Origin: RGIG3009 sp964470515
Lineage (GTDB): Bacteria; Bacillota; Clostridia; Oscillospirales; Acutalibacteraceae
DNA: 64,000 nucleotides
Reading direction: 5' to 3'
Assembly: GCA_964470515.1 (NCBI GenBank)
Contig: CAYYDD010000001.1
Span: forward strand, 12,874-76,873
Shown here: in pieces, positions 15,765-23,255 of the stretch
Layout: each line of letters opens with the position of its first letter
How positions within the stretch are numbered: the first letter of the stretch is position 1
Notes under the pieces: generated by a model
What the model was told of the DNA's origin: nothing
Database searches by the model: none
The model's input: the letters and a program-made list of their open reading frames with translations, nothing else
Program-made: the position numbers and the translations under genes

Positions 15765-17495
15765 ATGAAGTTTTCGAAAATGCCGTATCAGCGGCCGGAT
15801 GCAGAGGAACTCAAATCCCAGATGGAGGCACTGACCGGGCGGCTGCAGGCGGCCGCGGATTATACGCAGGCGAAGATGGTGTTTCTTGAGCGGGAAACGC
15901 TGAGTAAACGTATCGCCACCGCGCAGACATTGGTGCATATCCGTCATTCCATTGATACGCGGGACGCGTTTTACGACGCGGAAATGACATTCTGGAACGA
16001 TCTGTTGCCGGAGCTTCAGGAATATGAGCAGGCGTGGACGGCGGCGATGCTGAGCAGTCCGTTCCGCGCTCAGTTCGCGGCGGACTACGGCGAGGTGTAT
16101 TTTATCAACGCGGAGCTTGCGCTGAAGACCTTTTCGCCGGATATCATTTCCGAATTGCAGCAGGAGAATGAGCTGACGCAGGCGTATGAAAAGCTGTTGG
16201 CTTCCGCGCAGATCGCATTCGACGGCGGCGCGTATACCATTTCACAGATGACACCGTTCAAAAAGGATGCGGATGACGAACGCCGTCTGGCGGCGTGGAA
16301 GGCCGAGGGAGAGTGGTATAAGGAGCATCAGGCGGAGCTGGACGAGCTATATGATCGACTGGTGAAGCTACGGGATGCGATGGGAAAAAAGCTGGGCTAC
16401 AGTGGTTATACCGAGTTGGGTTATTATCGGATGACACGTAACTGCTACACCAAAACGGATATTGAGGCATTTCGCGCGGCGGTGGTCAAGTATCTGGTGC
16501 CGGTGGCGGAGAGCATTTACCGTGCACAGGCGCGGCGGCTTGGCAAATCGTATCCGCTGAGTTTTGCCGATGCGGCACTGACGTTTCGCTCGGGCAATCC
16601 CAAGCCCTGCGGTACGGCAGAGGATATTCTGGCACACGCCAAGCGGCTTTATGAGGAGCTGTCGCCCGAGACCGGTGCGTTTTTCAACAAAATGTTGGAG
16701 GACGGACTGCTGGATGTGCTGTCCACCGAGGGCAAGGCGGGTGGCGGATATTGTACGGAGCTGGCGGCGTATCAGGTGCCGTTTATCTTTGCGAATTTTA
16801 ACGGTACGCAGGGCGACGTGGAGGTTGTCACGCATGAGGCGGGGCACGCATTTGCCTATTGGATGAACCGTGAGCGGGTGCCGATGGAGACCGCGTGGCC
16901 CGGTATGGAGGGCTGTGAGGTACATTCCATGTCAATGGAGTTTTTTGCCTGGCCGTGGGCGGAGGGCTTTTTCGGCGAGGATACCCGCAAGTTTCTGTAC
17001 AGCCATCTGTCGGGTGCGTTGACGTTTATTCCGTACGGTACAATGGTGGATCATTTCCAGCATATCGTGTACGAGCAGCCGGAGTTGACCCCCGCACAGC
17101 GTCACGCTGCGTGGAAGGAGCTGTTGGGTGTGTATATGCCGTGGATGAAGCTGGATGGGGATATCCCGTTCTACAGCGAGGGCGAGGGCTGGCAGCGGCA
17201 GCATCATATTTATTCGCTGCCGTTTTACTATATTGATTATTGCTTGGCGCAAACGGTGTCGCTGCAGTTCTGGGATCGTATTCAGAAGGATCCCGCTGCG
17301 GCGTGGGAGTGCTATATGAAGTATACCGAGCAGGGCGGCAGCCGTTTGTTTACCGAGTTGCTGAAAAACGCCGATTTAGATACGCCGTTTGAAGAGGCTT
17401 GCCTTCGCGGCGTGTGTGAGACAGCACAGCGCTGGCTGGAGGAGTTTGATCTTATCGGTATCGAACGACCGACAAGGTTAGGAGGATGTGTATGA
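15765..17495 (+). CDS. M3 family oligoendopeptidase
   Basis: This 576-residue cytosolic zinc peptidase carries the HEAGH active-site motif near residue 356, followed about 25 residues later by the conserved glutamate-containing region (GCEVHSMSMEFF). The C-terminal HHIYSLPFYYIDY segment is characteristic of the PepF/M3 oligoendopeptidase group. Such enzymes degrade imported or internal oligopeptides. The ATG follows AGGGGG eight bases upstream. The stop overlaps the next start (ATGA), linking it to a peptide-binding lipoprotein, which suggests a joint role in peptide use. Confidence 0.9.
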   Translation: MKFSKMPYQRPDAEELKSQMEALTGRLQAAADYTQAKMVFLERETLSKRIATAQTLVHIRHSIDTRDAFYDAEMTFWNDLLPELQEYEQAWTAAMLSSPFRAQFAADYGEVYFINAELALKTFSPDIISELQQENELTQAYEKLLASAQIAFDGGAYTISQMTPFKKDADDERRLAAWKAEGEWYKEHQAELDELYDRLVKLRDAMGKKLGYSGYTELGYYRMTRNCYTKTDIEAFRAAVVKYLVPVAESIYRAQARRLGKSYPLSFADAALTFRSGNPKPCGTAEDILAHAKRLYEELSPETGAFFNKMLEDGLLDVLSTEGKAGGGYCTELAAYQVPFIFANFNGTQGDVEVVTHEAGHAFAYWMNRERVPMETAWPGMEGCEVHSMSMEFFAWPWAEGFFGEDTRKFLYSHLSGALTFIPYGTMVDHFQHIVYEQPELTPAQRHAAWKELLGVYMPWMKLDGDIPFYSEGEGWQRQHHIYSLPFYYIDYCLAQTVSLQFWDRIQKDPAAAWECYMKYTEQGGSRLFTELLKNADLDTPFEEACLRGVCETAQRWLEEFDLIGIERPTRLGGCV

Positions 17496-19705
17496 AAAGC
17501 GCGAAACGGATCACGGCCCTGCTGATGGCGGTCGTGCTGTGTCTGTGCGCCTTTTCCGGCTGCAACCGGGAAGAAGAGCAGGCGGCGGAACAACGTGTGT
17601 TATCGGTTGGCTATGAGGCGTTTAACGGTGCGTTTTCTCCCTTTTATGCGGAGCTTCCTGCAGATCGCGACGTGGTGGCGATGACGCAGCTACCGCTGCT
17701 TTCGACCGACCGCGCCGGTGAGGTCATCCTAAACGGCATACATGGTCAGACAACTGTGTATAACGGCACGGAGTACACCTATACCGGCCTGACGGATGCG
17801 ATGATCATCAACAACGAGGACGGCACGGTAGATTACGCGTTTACGTTGCGTGAGGACATTTCCTTTTCCGATGGCACACCGCTGACGGCGGACGACGTGA
17901 TCTTTACGATGTATGTGCTGTGTGACCCCATGTATGACGGACCGAATGACTTTGCCTCACTGCCGATCAAGGGCCTTTCGGAGTACCGCACGGGGATGAC
18001 GGCCAAATGGAAGCTCATCCTGCAGGATACGCCGACCAATACGACCAACGGCTCGGCCGCGGGGTATTACACAGCAGAGGAGGCACTGACCTTTTGGGCG
18101 ACGTTCAACCGTGTCGGTGTGATGTTTGCGGAGACGATTGTCGGACGGTACATTGCCAACGGAATCGGTGAGGATGTGCGTACGGTGGCAGAGGCTATCG
18201 GGTATCCGGGGCTTCCGGAGGGCGCTGAGGCGGTGGATCTGTTCAATGCCATCGTGGATCGACGCGGCTACGACGTGCAGGCGATCGACAAGGAGCAGGT
18301 AGCCCAGTCATTTGAAGAACTACTGCTGACATATCTGGAGGATGAACTGCGTGTCGGTGTGGTTACCGATGAATCGGCAACTGAGATCGAAGGTATCCGT
18401 AAGACGGGGGCACATTCCTTGCGGGTGACCCTGACACAAGCGGACGTGACGGCACTGTCGCTGTTCTGTATAGATATTGCGCCGATGCATTATTACGGCG
18501 ACACAAGCCTGTACAGCGATCAAGACAAGACCTACGGATTTTTGAAGGGCGATCTTACCAAGGTGCGACAGCAAGGCGCTACACCGATGGGGGCCGGGCC
18601 ATACAAGTTCCTATGGTATAAGGATGGTATTGTCAGCTTTAAGGCGAATGAGACATACTACCGTGGGGAGCCTAAGGTCGCGGAGATACAATTTAAGCGT
18701 GTCGTGGAGGCTCGGAAGATCGACCGGCTGCAAAGCGGTGTGTTCGATTTGACGATAGCTGATCTGAGTAACGAGGCGGTCTCGGCTGTGGAAAAGGCAA
18801 ACGGTGGTGTGCTTAACGGTGATACGCTCGCGGTGAAGACGGTGTATGATGCAGCATACGGTTATCTTGGCATCAGTGCCGACGGTGTTAAGGTGGGGGA
18901 TGACCCCGCGTCGCTTGAATCGCAATATCTGCGGCGGGCACTGGCGACGGTGTTTGCCTATTATCGGCAGGCCTCCCTGGAGAATTATTACGGGAAAGGT
19001 ACTGAGTCGACGGGGTATCCGTTTGGGTTGGATGATACGGCGTTTTCCAAGGATATCAGTGGAGAAACGATCTGGCTTGATCCTGATGTGTCGGCGGAGG
19101 AACGACAGAATGAAATGCTTCGGGTGGCGTTGGAGTATTTGGCGGCCGCAGGATACACGGTGGAGGACGGTAGGGTGACAGAGGTTCCGGAAGGAGCGGC
19201 GCTGATATACGATCTGTGGTTTGTGGGAAATGCCGCAGGAAGCAGTCAGGCGTATCTGATGTTGGAATATGCGCGCAATGCATTTGCGACGATCGGTATC
19301 ACGTTGGTCTTACAGGACAGGACATCCGAAAGCGACTTACAGAATGCGATACGCTCGGAGCGGGCAAAAATATGGTATACTTCACGAGAAACGATGACCC
19401 AGGCGGATATGTATTCGGTATATTCTTCGTACGGCGGCACTGCTTATGCGCTGGAGATGAACGACAGCACGCTGAATAAACTGCTTTGGCAGGCGCGCGG
19501 TGAGGAGGATGAAGCCAAACGCCGTGCTCTGTATGCCGATTGTCTGGATATCGTTGAAGCGTGGGGCACAGAGGTGCCGATCTGTCAGGAAAAGAGGGCA
19601 CTGATATTCAGCGTGTCCGCGGTGGACGGCTCGACAATAGCGCAGGATGTGACAGGCCATTACGGCTGGATACGTGAGATCGAAAAGCTGGCAATGACTG
19701 GTTGA
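17492..19705 (+). CDS. Oligopeptide ABC transporter substrate-binding lipoprotein (SBP_bac_5)
   Basis: The start at 17492 (GGAGG six bases upstream) gives a lipoprotein signal with lipobox FSGC at Cys24. A family-5 solute-binding fold follows, including the segment DYAFTLREDISFSDGTPLTADDV and the late conserved IQFKRV region. At about 737 residues it is longer than standard OppA (about 540), with an insertion between roughly residues 160 and 280. No permease or ATPase genes accompany it, so it may feed a distant Opp/Dpp transporter or act as a sensor. The substrate is unknown; oligopeptide binding is inferred from the family and the adjacent oligopeptidase. Confidence 0.85.
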   Translation: MKSAKRITALLMAVVLCLCAFSGCNREEEQAAEQRVLSVGYEAFNGAFSPFYAELPADRDVVAMTQLPLLSTDRAGEVILNGIHGQTTVYNGTEYTYTGLTDAMIINNEDGTVDYAFTLREDISFSDGTPLTADDVIFTMYVLCDPMYDGPNDFASLPIKGLSEYRTGMTAKWKLILQDTPTNTTNGSAAGYYTAEEALTFWATFNRVGVMFAETIVGRYIANGIGEDVRTVAEAIGYPGLPEGAEAVDLFNAIVDRRGYDVQAIDKEQVAQSFEELLLTYLEDELRVGVVTDESATEIEGIRKTGAHSLRVTLTQADVTALSLFCIDIAPMHYYGDTSLYSDQDKTYGFLKGDLTKVRQQGATPMGAGPYKFLWYKDGIVSFKANETYYRGEPKVAEIQFKRVVEARKIDRLQSGVFDLTIADLSNEAVSAVEKANGGVLNGDTLAVKTVYDAAYGYLGISADGVKVGDDPASLESQYLRRALATVFAYYRQASLENYYGKGTESTGYPFGLDDTAFSKDISGETIWLDPDVSAEERQNEMLRVALEYLAAAGYTVEDGRVTEVPEGAALIYDLWFVGNAAGSSQAYLMLEYARNAFATIGITLVLQDRTSESDLQNAIRSERAKIWYTSRETMTQADMYSVYSSYGGTAYALEMNDSTLNKLLWQARGEEDEAKRRALYADCLDIVEAWGTEVPICQEKRALIFSVSAVDGSTIAQDVTGHYGWIREIEKLAMTG

Positions 19706-19715
19706 ACAAATGAAG

Positions 19716-19745
19716 CACCGGAGCCGGAAGCGGCTTCGGTGTTTT
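19716..19745 (+). terminator. Rho-independent terminator after the binding-protein gene
   Basis: An 11-bp stem CACCGGAGCCG / CGGCTTCGGTG with GAAG loop is followed by TTTTG. Confidence 0.88.
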
Positions 19746-19767
19746 GTATAAAACGACGGATTACGTC

Positions 19768-19796
19768 TTGACATACGCGGCAAAAAGAGGTATACT
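19768..19796 (+). promoter_or_regulatory. Consensus sigma-A promoter of rny
   Basis: TTGACA, a 17-base spacer and TATACT form one of the strongest promoter matches in the window. The predicted start near 19803 leaves a leader of about 230 nt before rny. Confidence 0.85.
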
Positions 19797-19802
19797 TTTT
19801 TA

Positions 19803-20030
19803 TAGTCGGGTAGTAGTGTCCGACTGTGTGAAATTTTCTCCTGCTCCGATGAATACCGGGGCGGATGGCAGTTCGTTCGTTTGTTTGTTGCCGAGCAGCC
19901 CGTGTAGGAAGCGGTGCATCGGGCGTTTATGTGGATACAACAGCAGCATTTCGTCGGTAAGCGACGGGGGAGAACTGCCTTCATACAAATTTTAAAATGA
20001 CGTAGGTAGTAACGGAACATAGGAGGTGTT
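19803..20030 (+). ncRNA. Structured 5' leader of rny, class unknown
   Basis: The 331-base gap before rny holds a promoter and a leader with several complementary segments. A 5' hairpin is AGTCGG / CCGACT (19804-19809 / 19820-19825). A long-range 8-bp helix GGCAGTTC / GAACTGCC joins 19867-19874 to 19972-19979. Enclosed within it are TGTTG / CAACA (19886-19890 / 19938-19942), GCCCG / CGGGC (19898-19902 / 19920-19924) and CGTCG / CGACG (19952-19956 / 19962-19966). The layout is a closing stem with two arms. No riboswitch class or 6S RNA was recognised. It may be a cis-regulatory element of rny or an independent small RNA. A weak 83-codon ORF overlapping it looks random. Confidence 0.45.
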
Positions 20031-20036
20031 CAACCC

Positions 20037-21596
20037 GTGCTGGAGTACATTTTAACCGGTGTCGGCAGCCTGATCGTGGGCGGCGTCGCGGCCGGTGTGG
20101 TGGCATTCCGTTCCGGTGTATCGCACCGGAAGAAGATCGCTGAGTCAGCGATCGGCTCCGCAGAAGCGGAGGCAGAGCGTATTATTAAAGAGGCAAAGAG
20201 TAAGGCTGAGTCAAAGAAAAAGGAAACGTTGCTGGAGGCAAAGGATGAGATTCATCGTCTGCGCAACGAGTCCGAGCGCGAGCTGAAAGAGCGCCGCAAC
20301 GAGGTTAATCGTCAGGAACGGCGTATTCAGCAGAAAGAGGAGTCTCTGGATCGCAAGATCGAGAACTACGAGGCCAAGGAGGAGGCGATCTCCAAGAAGC
20401 AGAAGGAGATCGATTCCCGTTTGCAGGATGTTGAGGACATCAAGCGCGGTCAGTTTGAAATGCTGGAACGCATTTCCGGCTTTACCGTGGAGCAGGCAAA
20501 GGATTACCTGCTGAAGAGCTTGTCCGAGGAATTGACGCACGAAAAGGCATTGAAGATCAACGAGTACGAGACGCAGCTAAAGGAAGAAGCCGATCAGCGT
20601 GCCCGTAATCTGATCTCTCACGCCATTCAGCGTGTGGCCGCCGATCAGGTGTCGGAAACGACGGTGTCGGTCGTGCCGCTGCCGAACGACGAGATGAAGG
20701 GTCGCATCATCGGTCGTGAGGGGCGTAACATTCGTATGATCGAAACGCTGACCGGTGTGGATCTTATCATTGATGACACACCCGAGGCGATCACGCTGTC
20801 GGGCTTTGATCCCGTACGCCGTGAGATCGCTCGTCTGGCACTGGAGCGTCTGATCTCCGACGGTCGCATTCATCCCGCCCGCATTGAGGAAATGGTGGAG
20901 AAATCCCGCCGTGAGGTGGAAGCGACCATCAAATCCGAGGGTGAGCGCGCGATTTTGGAGACCGGTCTGCGCGGTATTCATCCGGAGATCGTGCGTCTGC
21001 TGGGTCGTCTGCGTTATCGTACCAGCTACGGTCAGAACGTGCTGAATCACTCGATGGAAGTGGCGTTCCTGTCCGGCATTATGGCGAGCGAGTTGGGGAT
21101 TGATCCCGAGGTGGCCCGCCGTGCCGGTTTGTTGCACGATATAGGTAAGGCTGTCGATCATGAGATCGAAGGCTCGCACATCGAGATCGGTGTGGATATC
21201 GCCCGCAAGTACAAGGAAAGCGAAGCCGTTGTTCACGCCATTCACGCGCATCACGGCGATGTAGAGGCGACCACCATCGTGGCGTGCTTGGTGCAGGCTG
21301 CCGACGCTATCTCGGCGGCGCGCCCGGGCGCACGGCGTGAGAATTTGGAAAACTACATCAAGCGTCTGGAGAAGCTGGAAGAGGTCGCGAATGAGTTTGA
21401 GGGTGTTGAGCGTTCCTTTGCTATTCAGGCGGGTCGCGAGATCCGCATCATCGTGCGGCCGGAGGTCGTCAGCGATGATAAGATGGCACTGCTCGCTCAT
21501 GAGATTGCCAAGAAGATCGAGGATAATCTGGATTATCCCGGTCAGATCAAGGTCAATCTCATCCGCGAGAATCGTGCGGTCGATTACGCGAAGTAA
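20037..21596 (+). CDS. rny: Ribonuclease Y
   Basis: RNase Y is the membrane-anchored endoribonuclease that starts mRNA decay in many Firmicutes. The 519 residues comprise an N-terminal membrane helix (about 1-24), a long charged coiled coil (about 27-200), a KH RNA-binding domain (IIGREGRNIRMIE near 225) and an HD domain with LLHDIGKAVDHE. GTG is the start, with AGGAGGTG nine bases before it. It is followed by ymdB, as in Bacillus. The structured leader suggests post-transcriptional control, possibly autoregulation. Confidence 0.95.
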   Translation: MLEYILTGVGSLIVGGVAAGVVAFRSGVSHRKKIAESAIGSAEAEAERIIKEAKSKAESKKKETLLEAKDEIHRLRNESERELKERRNEVNRQERRIQQKEESLDRKIENYEAKEEAISKKQKEIDSRLQDVEDIKRGQFEMLERISGFTVEQAKDYLLKSLSEELTHEKALKINEYETQLKEEADQRARNLISHAIQRVAADQVSETTVSVVPLPNDEMKGRIIGREGRNIRMIETLTGVDLIIDDTPEAITLSGFDPVRREIARLALERLISDGRIHPARIEEMVEKSRREVEATIKSEGERAILETGLRGIHPEIVRLLGRLRYRTSYGQNVLNHSMEVAFLSGIMASELGIDPEVARRAGLLHDIGKAVDHEIEGSHIEIGVDIARKYKESEAVVHAIHAHHGDVEATTIVACLVQAADAISAARPGARRENLENYIKRLEKLEEVANEFEGVERSFAIQAGREIRIIVRPEVVSDDKMALLAHEIAKKIEDNLDYPGQIKVNLIRENRAVDYAK

Positions 21597-21610
21597 TATA
21601 CAGTGACTGT

Positions 21611-21637
21611 CAACGGTGTCCCGCAAGGGGCACCGTT
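21611..21637 (+). other. Intercistronic hairpin between rny and ymdB
   Basis: AACGGTG-T-CCC pairs with GGG-G-CACCGTT around a GCAA tetraloop. No T run follows, so it is more likely an mRNA-processing or stabilising hairpin than a terminator. Confidence 0.5.
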
Positions 21638-21665
21638 TGCGCTAAGTACCGAAAGGATCGGATGT

Positions 21666-22436
21666 ATGAACGTTTTATGTGTGGGCGATGTGGTTGGGTC
21701 GGCGGGCTGCCGCCATCTGGAGCGGGTGCTGCCGGTCATCAAGCGCCAATACGAGGTGGATATCTGCATTGTCAATGGTGAAAATTCCGCCGACGGCAAC
21801 GGTATCACGCCGTTTTCTGCGGACTCGCTCTTCCGTTTCGGCGCGGATGTGATCACGACGGGTAACCATACGTTTCACCGCCGCGAGATTTACGACGTGC
21901 TGGATCGCTGTGACGGTATCGTGCGACCGGCAAATTACCCGGCCGGTGCGCCGGGGACCGGTGTATTTATCGTGGATAAGGGTCGCTATCAGGTGGCGGT
22001 CATCAATTTAATGGGGCAGGTGTATATGGATACACTGGCCTGCCCGTTTGAAACGCTGGATGCACTGCTGGCTGATACATCGCTGCCGCGCGTGCGTATT
22101 GTGGATATGCACGCCGAGGCTACGGCGGAGAAAAAGGCATTGGCGTATTACGCAGACGGTCGCGTGAGTGCGGTAGTGGGTACTCATACCCATGTGCAGA
22201 CAGCTGACGAGCAGATCCTGCCGGGCGGCACAGGGTTTATTTCGGATATCGGAATGACCGGGCCGATTCACTCGGTGCTGGGTATCCGTCCGGAGCTGGC
22301 GATTGAAAAAATGCGCGGCAAGCTGCCGGTGCGTTTTGCGGTGGCCGAGGGTGAATGCCGTTTGGATGCGGTGCTGCTTACCTTGGATCCCGCAACGGGG
22401 AAAACGATGGGCATCGAGCGGTTGGGTATTTGCTAA
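21666..22436 (+). CDS. ymdB: YmdB family phosphodiesterase (TIGR00282 metallophosphoesterase)
   Basis: YmdB hydrolyses 2',3'-cyclic nucleotides and influences biofilm and colony development in Bacillus. The dinuclear metal motifs are GDVVG near the start, NGENSADGNG, TGNHTFH and GTHTHVQTAD, in the order of the family. ATG 21666 is chosen over an upstream in-frame ATG at 21603 because AAGGA precedes it and the product then begins directly at the first beta strand (MNVLCVGDVVG). The length of 256 residues is usual. It follows rny, the conserved arrangement. Confidence 0.92.
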   Translation: MNVLCVGDVVGSAGCRHLERVLPVIKRQYEVDICIVNGENSADGNGITPFSADSLFRFGADVITTGNHTFHRREIYDVLDRCDGIVRPANYPAGAPGTGVFIVDKGRYQVAVINLMGQVYMDTLACPFETLDALLADTSLPRVRIVDMHAEATAEKKALAYYADGRVSAVVGTHTHVQTADEQILPGGTGFISDIGMTGPIHSVLGIRPELAIEKMRGKLPVRFAVAEGECRLDAVLLTLDPATGKTMGIERLGIC

Positions 22437-22441
22437 AAAAC

Positions 22442-22470
22442 TTGCGTTTTGCGGCGATCAATGGTATACT
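22442..22470 (+). promoter_or_regulatory. Sigma-A promoter of tepA
   Basis: TTGCGT, a 17-base spacer and TATACT lie just after the ymdB stop and about 45 bases before the tepA start. Confidence 0.7.
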
Positions 22471-22487
22471 GAATATGTCAACGCATT

Positions 22488-22509
22488 CCGGCAACACTAG
22501 TGCCGGAGG
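22488..22509 (+). promoter_or_regulatory. Hairpin overlapping the tepA ribosome binding site
   Basis: CCGGCA (22488-22493) pairs with TGCCGG (22501-22506), so the first two bases of the GGAGG at 22505-22509 sit inside the stem. This could reduce translation initiation. Confidence 0.4.
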
Positions 22510-22516
22510 CGATACG

Positions 22517-23227
22517 ATGGCGGACGAAACAAAGAAGGAAAACGGCAATGAGGAGAAGCGCCCTGCACAGGTGCTTCAGCAGGACCTGAAGGACGTGGTC
22601 GAGAACGGCTCGGTCACGACAAACGACGGGCGGCATACCATTCATTGCCTGACGGTGATCGGTCAGATCGAGGGGCACTATGCCCTACCTGGTGACAATA
22701 AGACCACCAAGTACGAGCATGTGCTGCCGCAACTGGTGGCGATCGAGGAAAGCCGCGATATTGAGGGCTTATTGATCTTGCTGAATACGGTAGGCGGCGA
22801 TATTGAGGCGGGACTGGCACTGGCGGAGCTGATCGCCGGGATGAAAAAACCCACCGTCTCGCTGGTGCTTGGCGGTGGTCATTCCATCGGCGTGCCACTG
22901 GCGGTGTCTGCCAAGCGGTCGTTTATCGCGCCGTCGGCGACGATGACGATCCATCCGGTACGCATCAATGGCCTGGTGCTGGGTGTACCGCAGGCGTTTT
23001 TGCATTTTCAACGAATGCAGGAGCGTATCATCCGTTTCGTGACGGAGCATTCACACATCACTCACGAGGTGTTTTCGCAGTTGTGTATGAATACCGACGA
23101 AATGGCGACGGATATGGGAAGTGTGCTGGACGGGCAGGCGGCTGTAGAGGTCGGCTTGATCGATGAACTGGGTTCGCTGTCCGATGCGCTATCTTCTCTG
23201 CACGATATGATCGGGCAAAAGTCGTAG
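22517..23227 (+). CDS. tepA: ClpP-like serine protease TepA (YmfB)
   Basis: The protein has the ClpP/crotonase-like fold of the TepA family: LLILLNTVGGDIEAGLALAE forms the oxyanion strand and GGGHSIGVPLAVSA carries the nucleophile serine. ATG 22517, with GGAGG eight bases upstream, gives 236 residues with a charged N-terminus (MADETKKENGNEEKRP). An earlier in-frame ATG at 22355 overlaps ymdB and is unlikely. TepA was linked to pre-protein translocation and degradation of spore SASPs in Bacillus. It directly precedes spoIIIE here, as in Bacillus. Confidence 0.87.
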   Translation: MADETKKENGNEEKRPAQVLQQDLKDVVENGSVTTNDGRHTIHCLTVIGQIEGHYALPGDNKTTKYEHVLPQLVAIEESRDIEGLLILLNTVGGDIEAGLALAELIAGMKKPTVSLVLGGGHSIGVPLAVSAKRSFIAPSATMTIHPVRINGLVLGVPQAFLHFQRMQERIIRFVTEHSHITHEVFSQLCMNTDEMATDMGSVLDGQAAVEVGLIDELGSLSDALSSLHDMIGQKS

Positions 23228-23255
23228 TTTATATAATAACGAGGAGGGTCACGGA

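Noticed and set aside
19744..19995. 83-codon ORF in the rny leader
   Set aside because: No ribosome binding site, overlaps the promoter and terminator, and residue composition looks random; the RNA structure is the better explanation.
19803..20030. rny leader as 6S RNA, T-box or known riboswitch
   Set aside because: The conserved sequence boxes of these classes were not found; only helices could be identified.
20577..21626. 349-codon frame antisense to rny
   Set aside because: The plus strand is unambiguous RNase Y; the antisense frame has no family features.
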